The notes: generated from the letters alone by a model not told the origin. A stretch of 64,000 nt of DNA from Acinetobacter amyesii (GCF_002018365.1 NZ_MVKX01000009.1:1-64000), one strand, 5' to 3'. Counted from the first letter of the stretch, positions 37,997 through 47,310 are shown. Numbers and translations: made by a program.

Positions 37997-38232
37997 CCTG
38001 ATTTAGTCATTTGAACCACGGTTCATTCCAGTTCGGGCATACTGGGCGAGTACAGAGCCTTTTTAAATGTTTGTAAGGCTTTAATCCAACAAACTAAACT
38101 GCAGAAGTAAGACGTCTACTTCAAAATGTTCACACATCTGACGTAGCACACTGCATCTGTGACTCTTTACTTGTCACGTCTCACTACCGTGTACTGACAG
38201 TATGTCCACCCTATTTTTGACGGATCTATCTG

Positions 38233-38436
38233 CTAATCGTCATCCGCAGCGGCTTCATTAAGCGCAACATCTTCACGCGGTAATTTATAGTCATGGTCAT
38301 TTACAGGGACACCACCAATGATCATGGTGCGATGTTCATTTTGAGGACGATGCAATTCGTCTGTCGTATCACAACCCACCATCCAAAAACTGCACAGGCA
38401 CAGCATAGGCAGCACAGCCCGACTTAATTTGCTCAT
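38233..38436 (-). CDS. small lipoprotein of unknown function
   Basis: A 67-residue protein with a lipoprotein signal ending MVGC (Cys22). The short hydrophilic mature part has MIIGGVPVNDHDYKLPREDV and an acidic end (AAADDD). GGAGGG sits about 7 bases upstream of the ATG. Not recognised; conserved only by appearance. Confidence 0.7.
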   Translation of the reverse strand: MSKLSRAVLPMLCLCSFWMVGCDTTDELHRPQNEHRTMIIGGVPVNDHDYKLPREDVALNEAAADDD

Positions 38437-38742
38437 TGGATGCCCTCCATTTTTATAATTATCTTGTTTATAAATTCAGCATAGCATTTTTGTGTAGATA
38501 TTCACCTTATTTATCTACCGATTTAGGGTCATTTGTCAGGAATTATGTCTCAAAGATCTTACCAATGCGGATTGAGATTCATGCAGATATGAATATTTTT
38601 CCTTTAAAAATAAATAATTTATTCATTTTATTAGAACTACATAGAAGACCAGTTACAAAACTGCTATCGAATACGATTTTACTTCGGACACTTTTGTCCG
38701 TTTAATAGCTAGATAAATTTAAAATGATGATGCCAAAGAATA
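38437..38742. promoter_or_regulatory. divergent intergenic region upstream of the tetR-type gene
   Basis: About 306 bp with no convincing gene. It must hold promoters for the lipoprotein (-) and the TetR operon (+) and contains the dyad at 38685-38700. Confidence 0.5.
38685..38700 (+). promoter_or_regulatory. candidate TetR operator CGGACA-N4-TGTCCG
   Basis: A perfect 6-bp inverted repeat with a 4-bp spacer, 43 bp upstream of the TetR-family start codon. Size and symmetry match TetR-family operators, so autoregulation of the efflux operon is likely but untested. Confidence 0.5.
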
Positions 38743-39291
38743 ATGTCCACACGTCAACAACTCGCTGCACAAAACCGCGAAGTCCTTTTAGAAGCTGCGA
38801 TTGAGGTTTTCCGTATTCACGGAATCAATGCGCCTTTACAACTCATCATGGATCAAGCTCAAGTTGGACGTGCGACGTTTTATCGTAATTTTAATGACCG
38901 TCGTGAGTTGGTACTCGCCTTAATGCAAGGTGCCTTGAACCGACTTGAACAGCGTGCGCTTAATTATGCACAGTTCGATGATGGATTTATTCGCCTCATT
39001 CAAGACCATATTTATAATATTCCCTATCTCACAGCTTTAATGGAATATTGGCGTGTGATCGATCGGGATGATCCTGCCATGGTTGAAATATACCAACGAC
39101 GTGATGCCATTTTGCAACCGATGATTGATCAGGCCATTCAAAATGGTCGCTGTCGAGCAGACTTTAAACCAGCGGACTATGCCATGGTCACCTCCATTTT
39201 ACGTGCAGCATTGCAAGGCCATACCGAAGCAGATCAGGAAAAACTCGCCAAACGTGCCGTGGAGTTTTTACTGCATGGTATTTGCGGGTAA
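38743..39291 (+). CDS. TetR-family transcriptional repressor of the efflux operon
   Basis: A 182-residue protein with an N-terminal TetR helix-turn-helix (EAAIEVFRIHGINAP, then MDQAQVGRATFYRNFNDRRELV, residues about 17-63) and a variable ligand-binding C-terminus (SetR/AcrR-like). It is 6 bp upstream of an MFS gene and followed by an EmrA-type adaptor, so it most likely represses this three-gene efflux operon. Inducer unknown. Confidence 0.9.
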   Translation: MSTRQQLAAQNREVLLEAAIEVFRIHGINAPLQLIMDQAQVGRATFYRNFNDRRELVLALMQGALNRLEQRALNYAQFDDGFIRLIQDHIYNIPYLTALMEYWRVIDRDDPAMVEIYQRRDAILQPMIDQAIQNGRCRADFKPADYAMVTSILRAALQGHTEADQEKLAKRAVEFLLHGICG

Positions 39292-39297
39292 CACGTC

Positions 39298-40947
39298 ATG
39301 TCCAAATCTCCACGTTTATTGGAACCTGCTCCGGATTGGACACCCGAAGAAAAACCGACTTTGCCCGGCTCTCCCGCTGCGATTGCGCATCCCACCTATA
39401 AGCGTTTTTTATACTTCTTTATCGGTTTATTTGTTGCGATCTCGGGGAGCTTAAGTAATGGATTCATTACGGCAAATTTACCCCTTCTACAAGGTGAATA
39501 TGGCTTAACGCCTTCAGAAGCGGCATGGATCCCTGCGGCATTTGTTATGGCCAATGTCAGCTCCAACCTAATCTTATTTAAAGCCCGCCAACAATATGGA
39601 CTTAGGCTATTTTCAGAAATTGGTTTGGTTTTATTTATCGCGGTGATGGTGCTGCATTTATTTGTCCATACCTATGAAATGGCAATTTTTGCACGGGTAA
39701 TTAGCGGCTTACTTGCAGCGCCACTCAGTTCGCTTGGGATGTATTACATCATGCAAGCGTTTAAACGTGCTCATTTTGGTCGTGGGCTTTATCTGGCTTT
39801 GGGCTTTCAGCAGTTAGGTATTCCGCTGGCATGGATCATGTCGCCGTATCTGGTCGATGTCAACGATTGGTCTATTTTTTACACCTTTGAATTAGGTCTA
39901 GCCTTATGTTGTTTGGCGATGGTTGTCTCACTCAAATTGCCACGAAGCCTACGTATCGAAGTGTTTGAAAAGCAGGATTTATTCACCTTTGCATTATTAG
40001 CACCCGGCTTTGCATTGCTATGTATCGTGTTGACTCAAGGCCCGATTCTTTGGTGGTTTGAGGCTGAATGGTTGGCCTATTTACTCATCACCGCTTTGAT
40101 TCTTTTAGTTGTCGGTCTGACCTATGAACATTTTCGGGTCAATCCTCTGATTGTCACACGCTGGCTCGGAACATCGTCGACCGTGAGTTTTATTATCGGT
40201 GCCTTTGCCATTCGCTTTCTCATGTCAGAACAAAGCTATGCAGCCGTGAATTTTTTGAAAACCATGGGCATGGGACCCGACCAATTTGTTTCCTTTTATA
40301 CCATCGTGCTGATCGGGATTGTCTTAGGCACAGTGTTTAGTGCCCTGACCTTTTCCAAAGAAAAAATCGTGCTTCATCTGCTCGGTGCAGCAGGTCTCGT
40401 GCTCTTTGCTTGTGCGCTGGATTACCACCTGACCAGTGATGTTCGCCCGCATGATTTTTATTGGAGTCAGTTTTTGGTGGGCTTTGCCAGTGGCATGTTT
40501 ATTGGCCCACTTTTGCTTACTGGCATTGTCAGTGCTTTGCAAAAAGGCCCATCGCACATGGTGACGTTTATCGTGCTGTTTTCTGCAACGCAAACCTTTG
40601 GTGGTCTCGTCGGATCATCTTTCTTTTCGACCTACCAGCAAATGCGTACCCAAACCTATCAGGCACAGATTTATAATGATTTATCGCAAACCTCTCCTAT
40701 AGTCGAACAGCGCCTACAACAATTGGCTCAAAGTGCGCATCAATATTCTTTAGACCCTAATTTAGACCAACAACAAGCTATACGTAGCCTTAATCAAACC
40801 ATCACTCGAGAAGCCCAAGTTCGAGCCTATAACGATGTGATTTTTTTAAATGGCATCTTCGCCGTTTTATTGTTGCTTTGGGGCTTGTTTCTGATTGGCA
40901 AAAATAAATATCAATTACGCCAACAGCAACGCACAGATAGTAGCTAA
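39298..40947 (+). CDS. MFS multidrug transporter, DHA2 (EmrB-like)
   Basis: A 549-residue inner-membrane protein with about 14 hydrophobic segments, as expected for DHA2 drug:H+ antiporters. The N-terminus has ITANLPLLQGEYGLTPSEAAWIPAAFVMAN, the motif A/D1-like region of EmrB. A Gln-rich periplasmic loop (YQQMRTQTYQAQIYNDL) lies before the last helix. It is co-transcribed with the TetR gene and the EmrA-like adaptor 62 bp downstream. Substrate unknown. Confidence 0.9.
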   Translation: MSKSPRLLEPAPDWTPEEKPTLPGSPAAIAHPTYKRFLYFFIGLFVAISGSLSNGFITANLPLLQGEYGLTPSEAAWIPAAFVMANVSSNLILFKARQQYGLRLFSEIGLVLFIAVMVLHLFVHTYEMAIFARVISGLLAAPLSSLGMYYIMQAFKRAHFGRGLYLALGFQQLGIPLAWIMSPYLVDVNDWSIFYTFELGLALCCLAMVVSLKLPRSLRIEVFEKQDLFTFALLAPGFALLCIVLTQGPILWWFEAEWLAYLLITALILLVVGLTYEHFRVNPLIVTRWLGTSSTVSFIIGAFAIRFLMSEQSYAAVNFLKTMGMGPDQFVSFYTIVLIGIVLGTVFSALTFSKEKIVLHLLGAAGLVLFACALDYHLTSDVRPHDFYWSQFLVGFASGMFIGPLLLTGIVSALQKGPSHMVTFIVLFSATQTFGGLVGSSFFSTYQQMRTQTYQAQIYNDLSQTSPIVEQRLQQLAQSAHQYSLDPNLDQQQAIRSLNQTITREAQVRAYNDVIFLNGIFAVLLLLWGLFLIGKNKYQLRQQQRTDSS

Positions 40948-41009
40948 AATTTTCCCGACTTAAACAACATAAGCAACCGCCAAATGACCTAATTGATATT
41001 GAGAACAAC

Positions 41010-42128
41010 ATGACCGAAGACCATAAACCCACTGAGCAGGCAGCACCGCAGCAACCACAAACAGCAACCGCTATGCCTGCGCCATCAAGCAAGCTTATTT
41101 CTACGCCGCAGCGTACCCTGATTTTCATGTTGATCATCCTCTTGTTGGGGATTGCGCTGATCTTATGGGCGTGGCGAATTGGTCCATTTCATAACAGTAT
41201 CGAGTCGACTGAAAATAGCTATGTCAAAGGCAAAACCACGGTGCTTTCGTCACAAATTAATGGTTATGTGAAAGATGTTTTGGTGACGGATTTTGATCAT
41301 GTGAAAAAAGGTCAAGTGCTTATGCATATCGATGCAACGACCTATGATCAAAAAGTCACACAGGCTGAATCTGGGGTGGAACAAGCACAGAATTCACTTG
41401 CCAATCAAAGCCAGGCCATTGAACAACGCAGAGCGGATATTACGGCAGCCGAAGCGAAAGTGGACCAATCACGTGCGGCCTATGAATTAGCCCTTGCACA
41501 AATGACGCGCTACAAACAACTCGGCAATACTGGTGCTGCGTCGAAAACTGAACAAGACAAATCCACTGCAGATGCTAAAAATAGTTTGGCCCAACTTCAT
41601 CAAGCAGAAGCCAATTTGCTGGTTGCCAAAGAATCATTCAAGACCGCACAAGTTGCAGCGACGGGGCTTAAAGCACAAGTGAATAGCGCCAAAGCACAGT
41701 TTGATCAGGCTGTGACCACCAAAGACTACAGCACAATTGTGGCACCTATGGATGGTCAGCTTGGCGAAGTCAGCCCGCGGATTGGTCAATATGTTGCTTC
41801 AGGCTCTCAACTGATGTATTTGATTCCACAGCAGCGCTGGGTGACTGCCAACTTTAAAGAAACGCAAATTGCAGATATGCATATTGGTCAAAAAGCGTGG
41901 TTCAGCGTTGATGGCATGAAACATCAAAAATTTTACGGCAAAGTTGAGCAAATCTCCCCTGCGGCTGGTTCTGAATTTAGTGTTTTGAAACCTGACAATG
42001 CCACAGGAAATTTCACCAAAGTCGTGCAACGCATTGCCGTGAAAATTGCGATTGATCCTAATCAACAAGGTTTAGAAAACTTAAGACCCGGTATGTCTGT
42101 CGTGACCTCCGTTGATGTTGATAGTTAG
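41010..42128 (+). CDS. EmrA/HlyD-family membrane fusion protein
   Basis: A 372-residue adaptor: cytoplasmic Pro/Gln-rich tail, one membrane helix (about 32-55), lipoyl half-motif (SSQINGYVKDVLVTDFDHVKKGQ), a long alpha-helical hairpin (about 115-240) rich in Ala/Gln/Glu, the second lipoyl half (IVAPMDGQLGEVSPRIGQYV) and a beta-barrel. It partners with the DHA2 pump. The last 17 bp of the gene including the stop are duplicated in tandem just downstream. Confidence 0.92.
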   Translation: MTEDHKPTEQAAPQQPQTATAMPAPSSKLISTPQRTLIFMLIILLLGIALILWAWRIGPFHNSIESTENSYVKGKTTVLSSQINGYVKDVLVTDFDHVKKGQVLMHIDATTYDQKVTQAESGVEQAQNSLANQSQAIEQRRADITAAEAKVDQSRAAYELALAQMTRYKQLGNTGAASKTEQDKSTADAKNSLAQLHQAEANLLVAKESFKTAQVAATGLKAQVNSAKAQFDQAVTTKDYSTIVAPMDGQLGEVSPRIGQYVASGSQLMYLIPQQRWVTANFKETQIADMHIGQKAWFSVDGMKHQKFYGKVEQISPAAGSEFSVLKPDNATGNFTKVVQRIAVKIAIDPNQQGLENLRPGMSVVTSVDVDS

Positions 42129-42145
42129 TTGATGTTGATAGTTAG
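42112..42145 (+). repeat. 17-bp tandem duplication across the adaptor stop codon
   Basis: TTGATGTTGATAGTTAG occurs at 42112-42128 and again at 42129-42145 without interruption. The first copy includes the TAG stop of the HlyD-type gene. It looks like a recent replication-slippage event. Confidence 0.95.
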
Positions 42146-42275
42146 CGGACGCTGGCAGTGAAGTACTATAAGCAAAGTTGAACTGAACAAGATGCAAAGG
42201 ATTTCATCTTCTGCAGCTCCCGTTTTACAATGCCTACCTATTTGACCTCTAACCTCCAAGATAACGATCACTAAC

Positions 42276-43166
42276 ATGTTTGAATCTATCGCCCACGCCA
42301 TTCCTGAGCAGACTATTCAATATCAAGGGGTTGATTTGTGTATTAAGCGTTTGGACTTGGTACACCCACAAATATCAGGCAATAAATTTTATAAACTCAA
42401 ATATAATTTTATTGAGGCGCAGAAATTAGGGTTTAAACAGGTGCTTAGCTTTGGCGGCGCTTATTCAAATCACATTGCAGCCACTGCATTTGCTGCACAT
42501 TTATTTGGATTCGGCAGTCTAGGCATCATCCGTGGAGAAGAATTACAACATCAAGCTCGAAATCCTACTTTAGCCAGCGCCGAACAGTTTGGTATGCAGC
42601 TCAGTTTTGTCACACGCCAAAAGTATCGTGAACAGAAACATGTAGATGCTTTAGCGCAATTACGACAGCAATATCCCGAACATTATGTCATTCCTGAAGG
42701 TGGAACCAATGCATTGGCTATCCGTGGCTGTAGGGAAATCTTAAGCAGTGAAAATCAACAAAATTTTGATCTCATCTGCTGTGCAGTCGGTACAGGTGGA
42801 ACCATAACGGGCTTGATCGAAGCCAGTGAGGAACATCAACATGTTCTTGGTTTTTCTGCGCTCAAAGGCAATTTTCTTTGCGATGATGTTGCTCAGTTGA
42901 CGCAGAAAACCAATTGGAGCATCAGCGATGAATTTTGCTGTGGCGGCTATGCCAAAATAACGCCGGAACTATTACAGTTTATGCATGACTTTGAACAACG
43001 CTTTGCGATCCCATTAGAACAGGTCTATACGGCTAAAATGCTGCGAGGTATTTTCAGCATGATTGAGCGTGGTCAGATTACAGACCATCAGCGTGTTTTA
43101 GTGATCCATACTGGTGGCCTACAAGGTCGCTTGAAAGGTTCAACCGAAGCGCTAAAAAGCGTATAA
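42276..43166 (+). CDS. PLP-dependent D-cysteine desulfhydrase / ACC deaminase family enzyme
   Basis: A 296-residue fold-type II PLP enzyme. HPQISGNKFYKLKYNF (about 30-45) holds the Schiff-base Lys region, GGAYSNHIAATAFAAH (about 61-76) the phosphate-contacting loop, and AVGTGGTITGLIE (about 171-183) the second binding loop. The family contains 1-aminocyclopropane-1-carboxylate deaminase and D-cysteine desulfhydrase. The shorter length suggests the desulfhydrase-like branch, but the sequence alone does not settle substrate. Confidence 0.85.
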   Translation: MFESIAHAIPEQTIQYQGVDLCIKRLDLVHPQISGNKFYKLKYNFIEAQKLGFKQVLSFGGAYSNHIAATAFAAHLFGFGSLGIIRGEELQHQARNPTLASAEQFGMQLSFVTRQKYREQKHVDALAQLRQQYPEHYVIPEGGTNALAIRGCREILSSENQQNFDLICCAVGTGGTITGLIEASEEHQHVLGFSALKGNFLCDDVAQLTQKTNWSISDEFCCGGYAKITPELLQFMHDFEQRFAIPLEQVYTAKMLRGIFSMIERGQITDHQRVLVIHTGGLQGRLKGSTEALKSV

Positions 43167-43199
43167 TCCTGCGTCCTTTCTTCCACGCGGAAACTTACC

Positions 43200-44399
43200 A
43201 TGTCGCAAAATCAATATGATGTCCTTGTTTTAGGTGCTGGTGCATCAGGCTTAATGACGGCATATAAAGCGGCGCAGCGTGGACGCAAAGTTTTGGTGGT
43301 TGAAAAAGCCAATAAAGTTGGCAAAAAAATCCTAATGTCTGGCGGTGGTAAATGCAATTTCACCAATTTGTATGTCGAACCAGAAAATTATATTTCACAT
43401 AATCCACACTTTGTTATTTCAGCATTAACTCGCTATACCAACTGGGACTTCATTGGTATGGTCTGCGAATATGGCATTGAGTACGAAGAGCGCAAACATG
43501 GGCAGTTATTTACCCAAAATGGTGCAAAAGAAATTCTCGCCATGCTATTGGCAGAATGTGACAAAACAGGCTTGGTGGATATTAAAACCAACTGTGAAGT
43601 AAAAGCAGTCAATGCCTTACCTGAACAAGGCTTTCAAGCGGCAACCAATCTAGGCTATTTTGAAGCAGAATCGGTGGTTATTGCCAGTGGCGGTCTGTCC
43701 ATTCCGACGTTAGGCGGTTCAGGAATTGGCTATGAGATTGCCAAACAATTTGGTCATTCTGTCTACCCCACTCGCGCAGGCTTAGTACCCTTTACCTTCT
43801 CCGATAGTTTTAAAGAAGTAACCACACGCTTGAGTGGCAATGCTGTTGAAGCGACTTTATCGAATGAGTTAAATAGTTTTACTGAGGCTCTACTCTTTAC
43901 TCACCGTGGTTTAAGTGGCCCAAGCTCATTGCAGCTTTCAAACTACTGGGATGTCGGCCAACGCTTTAATATCAATTTCCTGCCAACTTTAGATGTTTTA
44001 GATTTCCTCAAATCTAAGAAATCTAGTCAACCGAAAGTGTTACTGCGTACACTGTTCAATGAACACTTACCGAAAAGTGTGGTTACGGAATTACAAAATC
44101 TGATTTGGCCTGAACAAGCTGAATTAGCCATTGGCAATATCAGTGATGAAAAACTGGAACTCATTGCAAGCCGTTTAGAAAGCTTTGAAGTGAAGCCATC
44201 AGGCACTGAAGGTTATCGTACTGCTGAGGTTACACTCGGTGGTGTGGATACCACCGAAGTCTCATCAAAAACCATGGAAAGTAAAAAACAGAAAGGCTTG
44301 TACTTTATTGGCGAAGTGCTCGATGTAACGGGGCATTTAGGTGGATACAATTTCCAATGGGCATGGGCTTCTGCGCATGCAGCTTCTGAATACGTCTGA
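43200..44399 (+). CDS. HI0933/BaiN-family NAD(P)/FAD-dependent flavoprotein
   Basis: A 399-residue flavoprotein. The Rossmann FAD motif VLGAGASGLMTAYKAAQRG (about 10-28) leads to KKILMSGGGKCNFTN, the family signature. Central motifs include SGGLSIPTLGGSGIGYEIA, FTHRGLSGPSSLQLS and the C-terminal FIGEVLDVTGHLGGYNFQWAWASA. Proteins of this family are predicted oxidoreductases; substrate is unknown. It follows the PLP gene by 33 bp and is probably co-transcribed. Confidence 0.9.
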   Translation: MSQNQYDVLVLGAGASGLMTAYKAAQRGRKVLVVEKANKVGKKILMSGGGKCNFTNLYVEPENYISHNPHFVISALTRYTNWDFIGMVCEYGIEYEERKHGQLFTQNGAKEILAMLLAECDKTGLVDIKTNCEVKAVNALPEQGFQAATNLGYFEAESVVIASGGLSIPTLGGSGIGYEIAKQFGHSVYPTRAGLVPFTFSDSFKEVTTRLSGNAVEATLSNELNSFTEALLFTHRGLSGPSSLQLSNYWDVGQRFNINFLPTLDVLDFLKSKKSSQPKVLLRTLFNEHLPKSVVTELQNLIWPEQAELAIGNISDEKLELIASRLESFEVKPSGTEGYRTAEVTLGGVDTTEVSSKTMESKKQKGLYFIGEVLDVTGHLGGYNFQWAWASAHAASEYV

Positions 44400-44421
44400 T
44401 CTCGACATAGCGTTAATTAAG

Positions 44422-44748
44422 CACTGAAGTTACGACAGTAAGAGTAATTTCACATTTATAAAAAAGATTTTTACGTCTATTCGACGGAGTCTTACATCTA
44501 AGGATTGATTAAAAAAATTAGCCTTCGGTTGGAGGTACTTTTGTTTCGGCAAAATGAGAAGTGAAGTTTCGCAAGGAAACCATCTTACGGAGCAAAACTC
44601 GTTCACTACCTTCAAATGATTCGATGTATTGCAAAAACATTTTTGATTAAATGTAATCCTGTCTCAAACAATTGCGGATGACATTACTGCGTATCATTCT
44701 TTTATTTGAATCAAATAGGACTTCTGATATCACGTAGAAACATCAGTT
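44422..44748 (+). repeat. MITE-like non-coding element, copy 1 (diverged)
   Basis: About 327 bp that align along their whole length, in the opposite orientation, with the element at 52001-52354. Shared blocks include TTCGACGGAGTCTTACATC (44480-44498), CGCAAGGAAACCATCTT (44570-44586) and TTTTATTTGAATCAAAT. The outer ends (CACTGAAGTTACG and CATCAGTT) are decayed terminal inverted repeats. No conserved coding frame; the internal hairpin has decayed. Confidence 0.8.
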
Positions 44749-44778
44749 AATCATAATCTGCAGATGATCTTTGCATAA

Positions 44779-44808
44779 AAAAGGGCTGATTCATTCAGCC
44801 CTTTTTCT
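44779..44808 (-). terminator. intrinsic terminator of the 48-residue gene
   Basis: AAGGGCTGA (44781-44789) and TCAGCCCTT (44795-44803) around TTCAT, with A-run and T-run. It lies just after the stop of the small minus-strand ORF at 44822-44968. Confidence 0.88.
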
Positions 44809-44821
44809 TGCCCGATCTGAC

Positions 44822-44968
44822 TTATTCAAGATAGTCGGTTTTAAATAATGATACTGACGACGACGAAGTTCGTTGAATTGTCAGATCCATTTTTTCAACG
44901 GCAACTGAAATATGTTGTGGTTGCACGCTTGCTGTTTGTTTGAGTGTCGAAACTAAAGTATTGAACAT
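44822..44968 (-). CDS. small protein of 48 residues, unknown
   Basis: A short minus-strand ORF: MFNTLVSTLKQTASVQPQ, then HISVAVEKMDLTIQRTSS and SSSVSLFKTDYLE. Start at the ATG at 44968 with GGGGG about 8 bases upstream; an in-frame ATG 15 bases further upstream overlaps that ribosome site. A perfect intrinsic terminator follows the stop, which supports expression. No homology recognised. Confidence 0.55.
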   Translation of the reverse strand: MFNTLVSTLKQTASVQPQHISVAVEKMDLTIQRTSSSSVSLFKTDYLE

Positions 44969-45107
44969 TGAAATTACCCCCATTTTGCCATTCCTTTGCA
45001 CGGATCATAGGTGTCATTCATGACAGCAATATGAATCCTAAGTTTTTATATTTTAAGTAATATTCCATATACCACTATTACTTAAAATACCAATTTTTGG
45101 GTAAATT

Positions 45108-45290
45108 TCAATCATTATTTTTGGACTGATTGGTATAATTTTTTTCACTGTTTAGCGGTGATTGTTCTTTCTGCTCCAAATCAGTGCGTTTTGGTTTTGC
45201 AAAAATAAAGCGTCGTGCGCTCGCCAAAAAACCCACCGTGATCCCTGCAATAATCACTGGAGCTAAAAATTTATTCGGTGCTTTTGCCAT
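45108..45290 (-). CDS. small membrane protein, unknown
   Basis: A 60-residue protein beginning MAKAPNKFLAPVIIAGITVG. One hydrophobic segment (about 8-22) is followed by a basic RRFIFAKPKR and a polar Gln/Asn/Lys tail. Start at the ATG at 45290 with AAGGA about 8 bases upstream; the longer frame adds seven residues without a ribosome site. It lies 68 bp downstream of the mechanosensitive-channel gene and may be co-transcribed with it. Confidence 0.7.
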   Translation of the reverse strand: MAKAPNKFLAPVIIAGITVGFLASARRFIFAKPKRTDLEQKEQSPLNSEKNYTNQSKNND

Positions 45291-45358
45291 ACAATATTCC
45301 TTATAGAGCATTAAAATCGACCACCTAAGCGTGGCCGATTTTGTACAGACGGAACAGG

Positions 45359-47137
45359 TTAATTAGGGTCATCCGGTTTTGGCGGAGTTACAGGTGCCGA
45401 AGGTGCATCGACCTCTTTTTCAGCCTCACCAGTTGAACCAAATGGATTATTTTGGGGTTGATCACTTGGGTTTACATCCAACTGATCAGGCGTGGCCGTT
45501 TCTTTTTCACTGACGCCGGGAGCAGCCTGTTGAATGTTTGGATAGCCATCATCTTTTTTCACTTCAGAAGTCATCACAGATGTTGATGGCGTTGAACTCG
45601 CTGCAGACGATGTTGGCGTATTAAAGGTGGTTTTTGCCTTCGCCTGTTCTTGAACTGGATTCGGTTCGTTGGCTTCACGTTTTGCTTTATCGATAAGATC
45701 TGATAACAATCGTTCCGCCGGATTGCGACCGCCTAAACCAAAGGCCAAAGCGAAAGCAACTGCAACAGCACCAAGCGTTAAACCAAAGGCCAAATTCACG
45801 ATCGAGTCGGCAATACCCATGGCACGCAAGCCCATGGCAACAACCAAGCCCATAATCAGCACACGAACCAAATTACCTAACCAACGCGAACTGTTGTATT
45901 CCCCTCGTTGCACTACATTTGCCACAATATTGGCAAGCCAGAAGCCCACCACCAAGATCACGGCACCAAGTAAAATACTTGCACCGAACTGGATAAACAT
46001 GGCAATCAAGGCACTGATTTGCTCAAAGCCCAAACGGTTAGCCGCTTCAGATACCGCAAACAGCATGGTGAAAAATACGATCAGGCAACCGACCACATCC
46101 GATACTTTGGTATTGCCCAAAAAGCGTTGAATATCTAATTTTTCAGGTACAGCATCAACACCAGTACCCGAGATTACATCCACCACTAGACGTGCCACAA
46201 AGCGTGACACCACATAGGCCAAGATTAAGATTAAACCTGCGGCAATAATGTTCGGTATTGCATACATGATCTCATGTAACATGGCCGTTGCCGGCTGAGA
46301 AATCGCCTCGATACCAAGTGCTTCGAAAGCTACAATTAAAGCCGTGATGATGACTATAGCAAAGACAAAATTACCCAAAACTTGAGCAAGTTTTGCGTTT
46401 TTAAACATGCCCACTTTTTCGACTTGCTGCTGCAAACTCAAACTGTTCACCAAGCCTTCCACGATACCTCTCACAATCTTCGCCAAAATATAACCGACAA
46501 AGACGATGACACCGGCAATAAAGATATTGGGAAGATAAGAAACAACTTCAGTGACCATATTTTGGATTGGGAACAAGAGACCATTCAAACCCAAGATCGA
46601 TAAAACAATCGGTAGAAAAAGCAACAAGATTAGCCAATAAACTATTTCACTGATATTTTGACTGATTGGGCTGACGCCAACCTCAGAACTGAGTTTTTCA
46701 TCGAGTTGGGTTTTATCAAGCAGTTTCTTTGAACCGACTTTGACCAAACTCGCCACGATCCAACCAATAAAACCCACGGCTACCGCAGCCAAGAGCTGTG
46801 GAATAAATAACAAGAACTGCTGAATCATATTACTGAATGGGCCGCTGACACTGGTCAAATTCAGCACATTGAGCGCACCAATGACGGCAATGATCAAAAT
46901 AATCCAGAACACAACTCTGGAGACTATATTTTCAACATTGGAACGGTGCCCAGTTGCATTTGAAAGTTTTTGATTTGTACCTAATTTTTGCAGAACTTTT
47001 TTGACGCCAGCAGCAATCAATAAAGCAATGACCCAACCTATCAGGAGAATTGCTACTGCACTTAAAATGGGGTGAAACTGTTCCCAATAATACATGGCAT
47101 CAAAACGGCCACGCGGACCACCCAGATAATCATTCAT
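45359..47137 (-). CDS. MscS-like small-conductance mechanosensitive channel with repeated TM helices (CmpX-like)
   Basis: A 592-residue membrane protein with about ten hydrophobic segments arranged as repeated Conserved-TM-helix units (AVAILLIGWVIALLIAAGVKKVLQ, IPQLLAAVAVGFIGWIVASLVK, LPNIFIAGVIVFVGYILAKIVR). The last unit ends in the pore-lining Gly/Ala-rich helix LTLGAVAVAFALAFGLGGRNPAERLL. The C-terminal tail (about 500-592) is low-complexity, rich in Pro/Ser/Thr/Asn. Start at the ATG at 47137 with GAGG 8 bases upstream. Resembles CmpX-type proteins of Pseudomonas. Confidence 0.85.
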   Translation of the reverse strand: MNDYLGGPRGRFDAMYYWEQFHPILSAVAILLIGWVIALLIAAGVKKVLQKLGTNQKLSNATGHRSNVENIVSRVVFWIILIIAVIGALNVLNLTSVSGPFSNMIQQFLLFIPQLLAAVAVGFIGWIVASLVKVGSKKLLDKTQLDEKLSSEVGVSPISQNISEIVYWLILLLFLPIVLSILGLNGLLFPIQNMVTEVVSYLPNIFIAGVIVFVGYILAKIVRGIVEGLVNSLSLQQQVEKVGMFKNAKLAQVLGNFVFAIVIITALIVAFEALGIEAISQPATAMLHEIMYAIPNIIAAGLILILAYVVSRFVARLVVDVISGTGVDAVPEKLDIQRFLGNTKVSDVVGCLIVFFTMLFAVSEAANRLGFEQISALIAMFIQFGASILLGAVILVVGFWLANIVANVVQRGEYNSSRWLGNLVRVLIMGLVVAMGLRAMGIADSIVNLAFGLTLGAVAVAFALAFGLGGRNPAERLLSDLIDKAKREANEPNPVQEQAKAKTTFNTPTSSAASSTPSTSVMTSEVKKDDGYPNIQQAAPGVSEKETATPDQLDVNPSDQPQNNPFGSTGEAEKEVDAPSAPVTPPKPDDPN

Positions 47138-47310
47138 ACGTTCGCCCTCATTGTTATACATGATCTGTTGTTATGTGCATTTTTACGTATGCCGCGATAT
47201 CACACAGCATTGGTGCTTTAAACTTGAGCTTTCTTTTCCACCTTAGTTTTTGCGTATTTTTTAATCAACCAAAGTATGCATAACTCCAACAAAAGCTCAC
47301 AATTGAATGT

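Noticed and set aside
38436..38705. 89-residue plus-strand ORF in the tetR upstream region
   Set aside because: No ribosome site, overlaps the lipoprotein start on the other strand and the putative operator; composition is not protein-like.
44430..44615. 61-residue minus-strand ORF
   Set aside because: It lies entirely inside the non-coding repeat element and is not preserved in the second copy.
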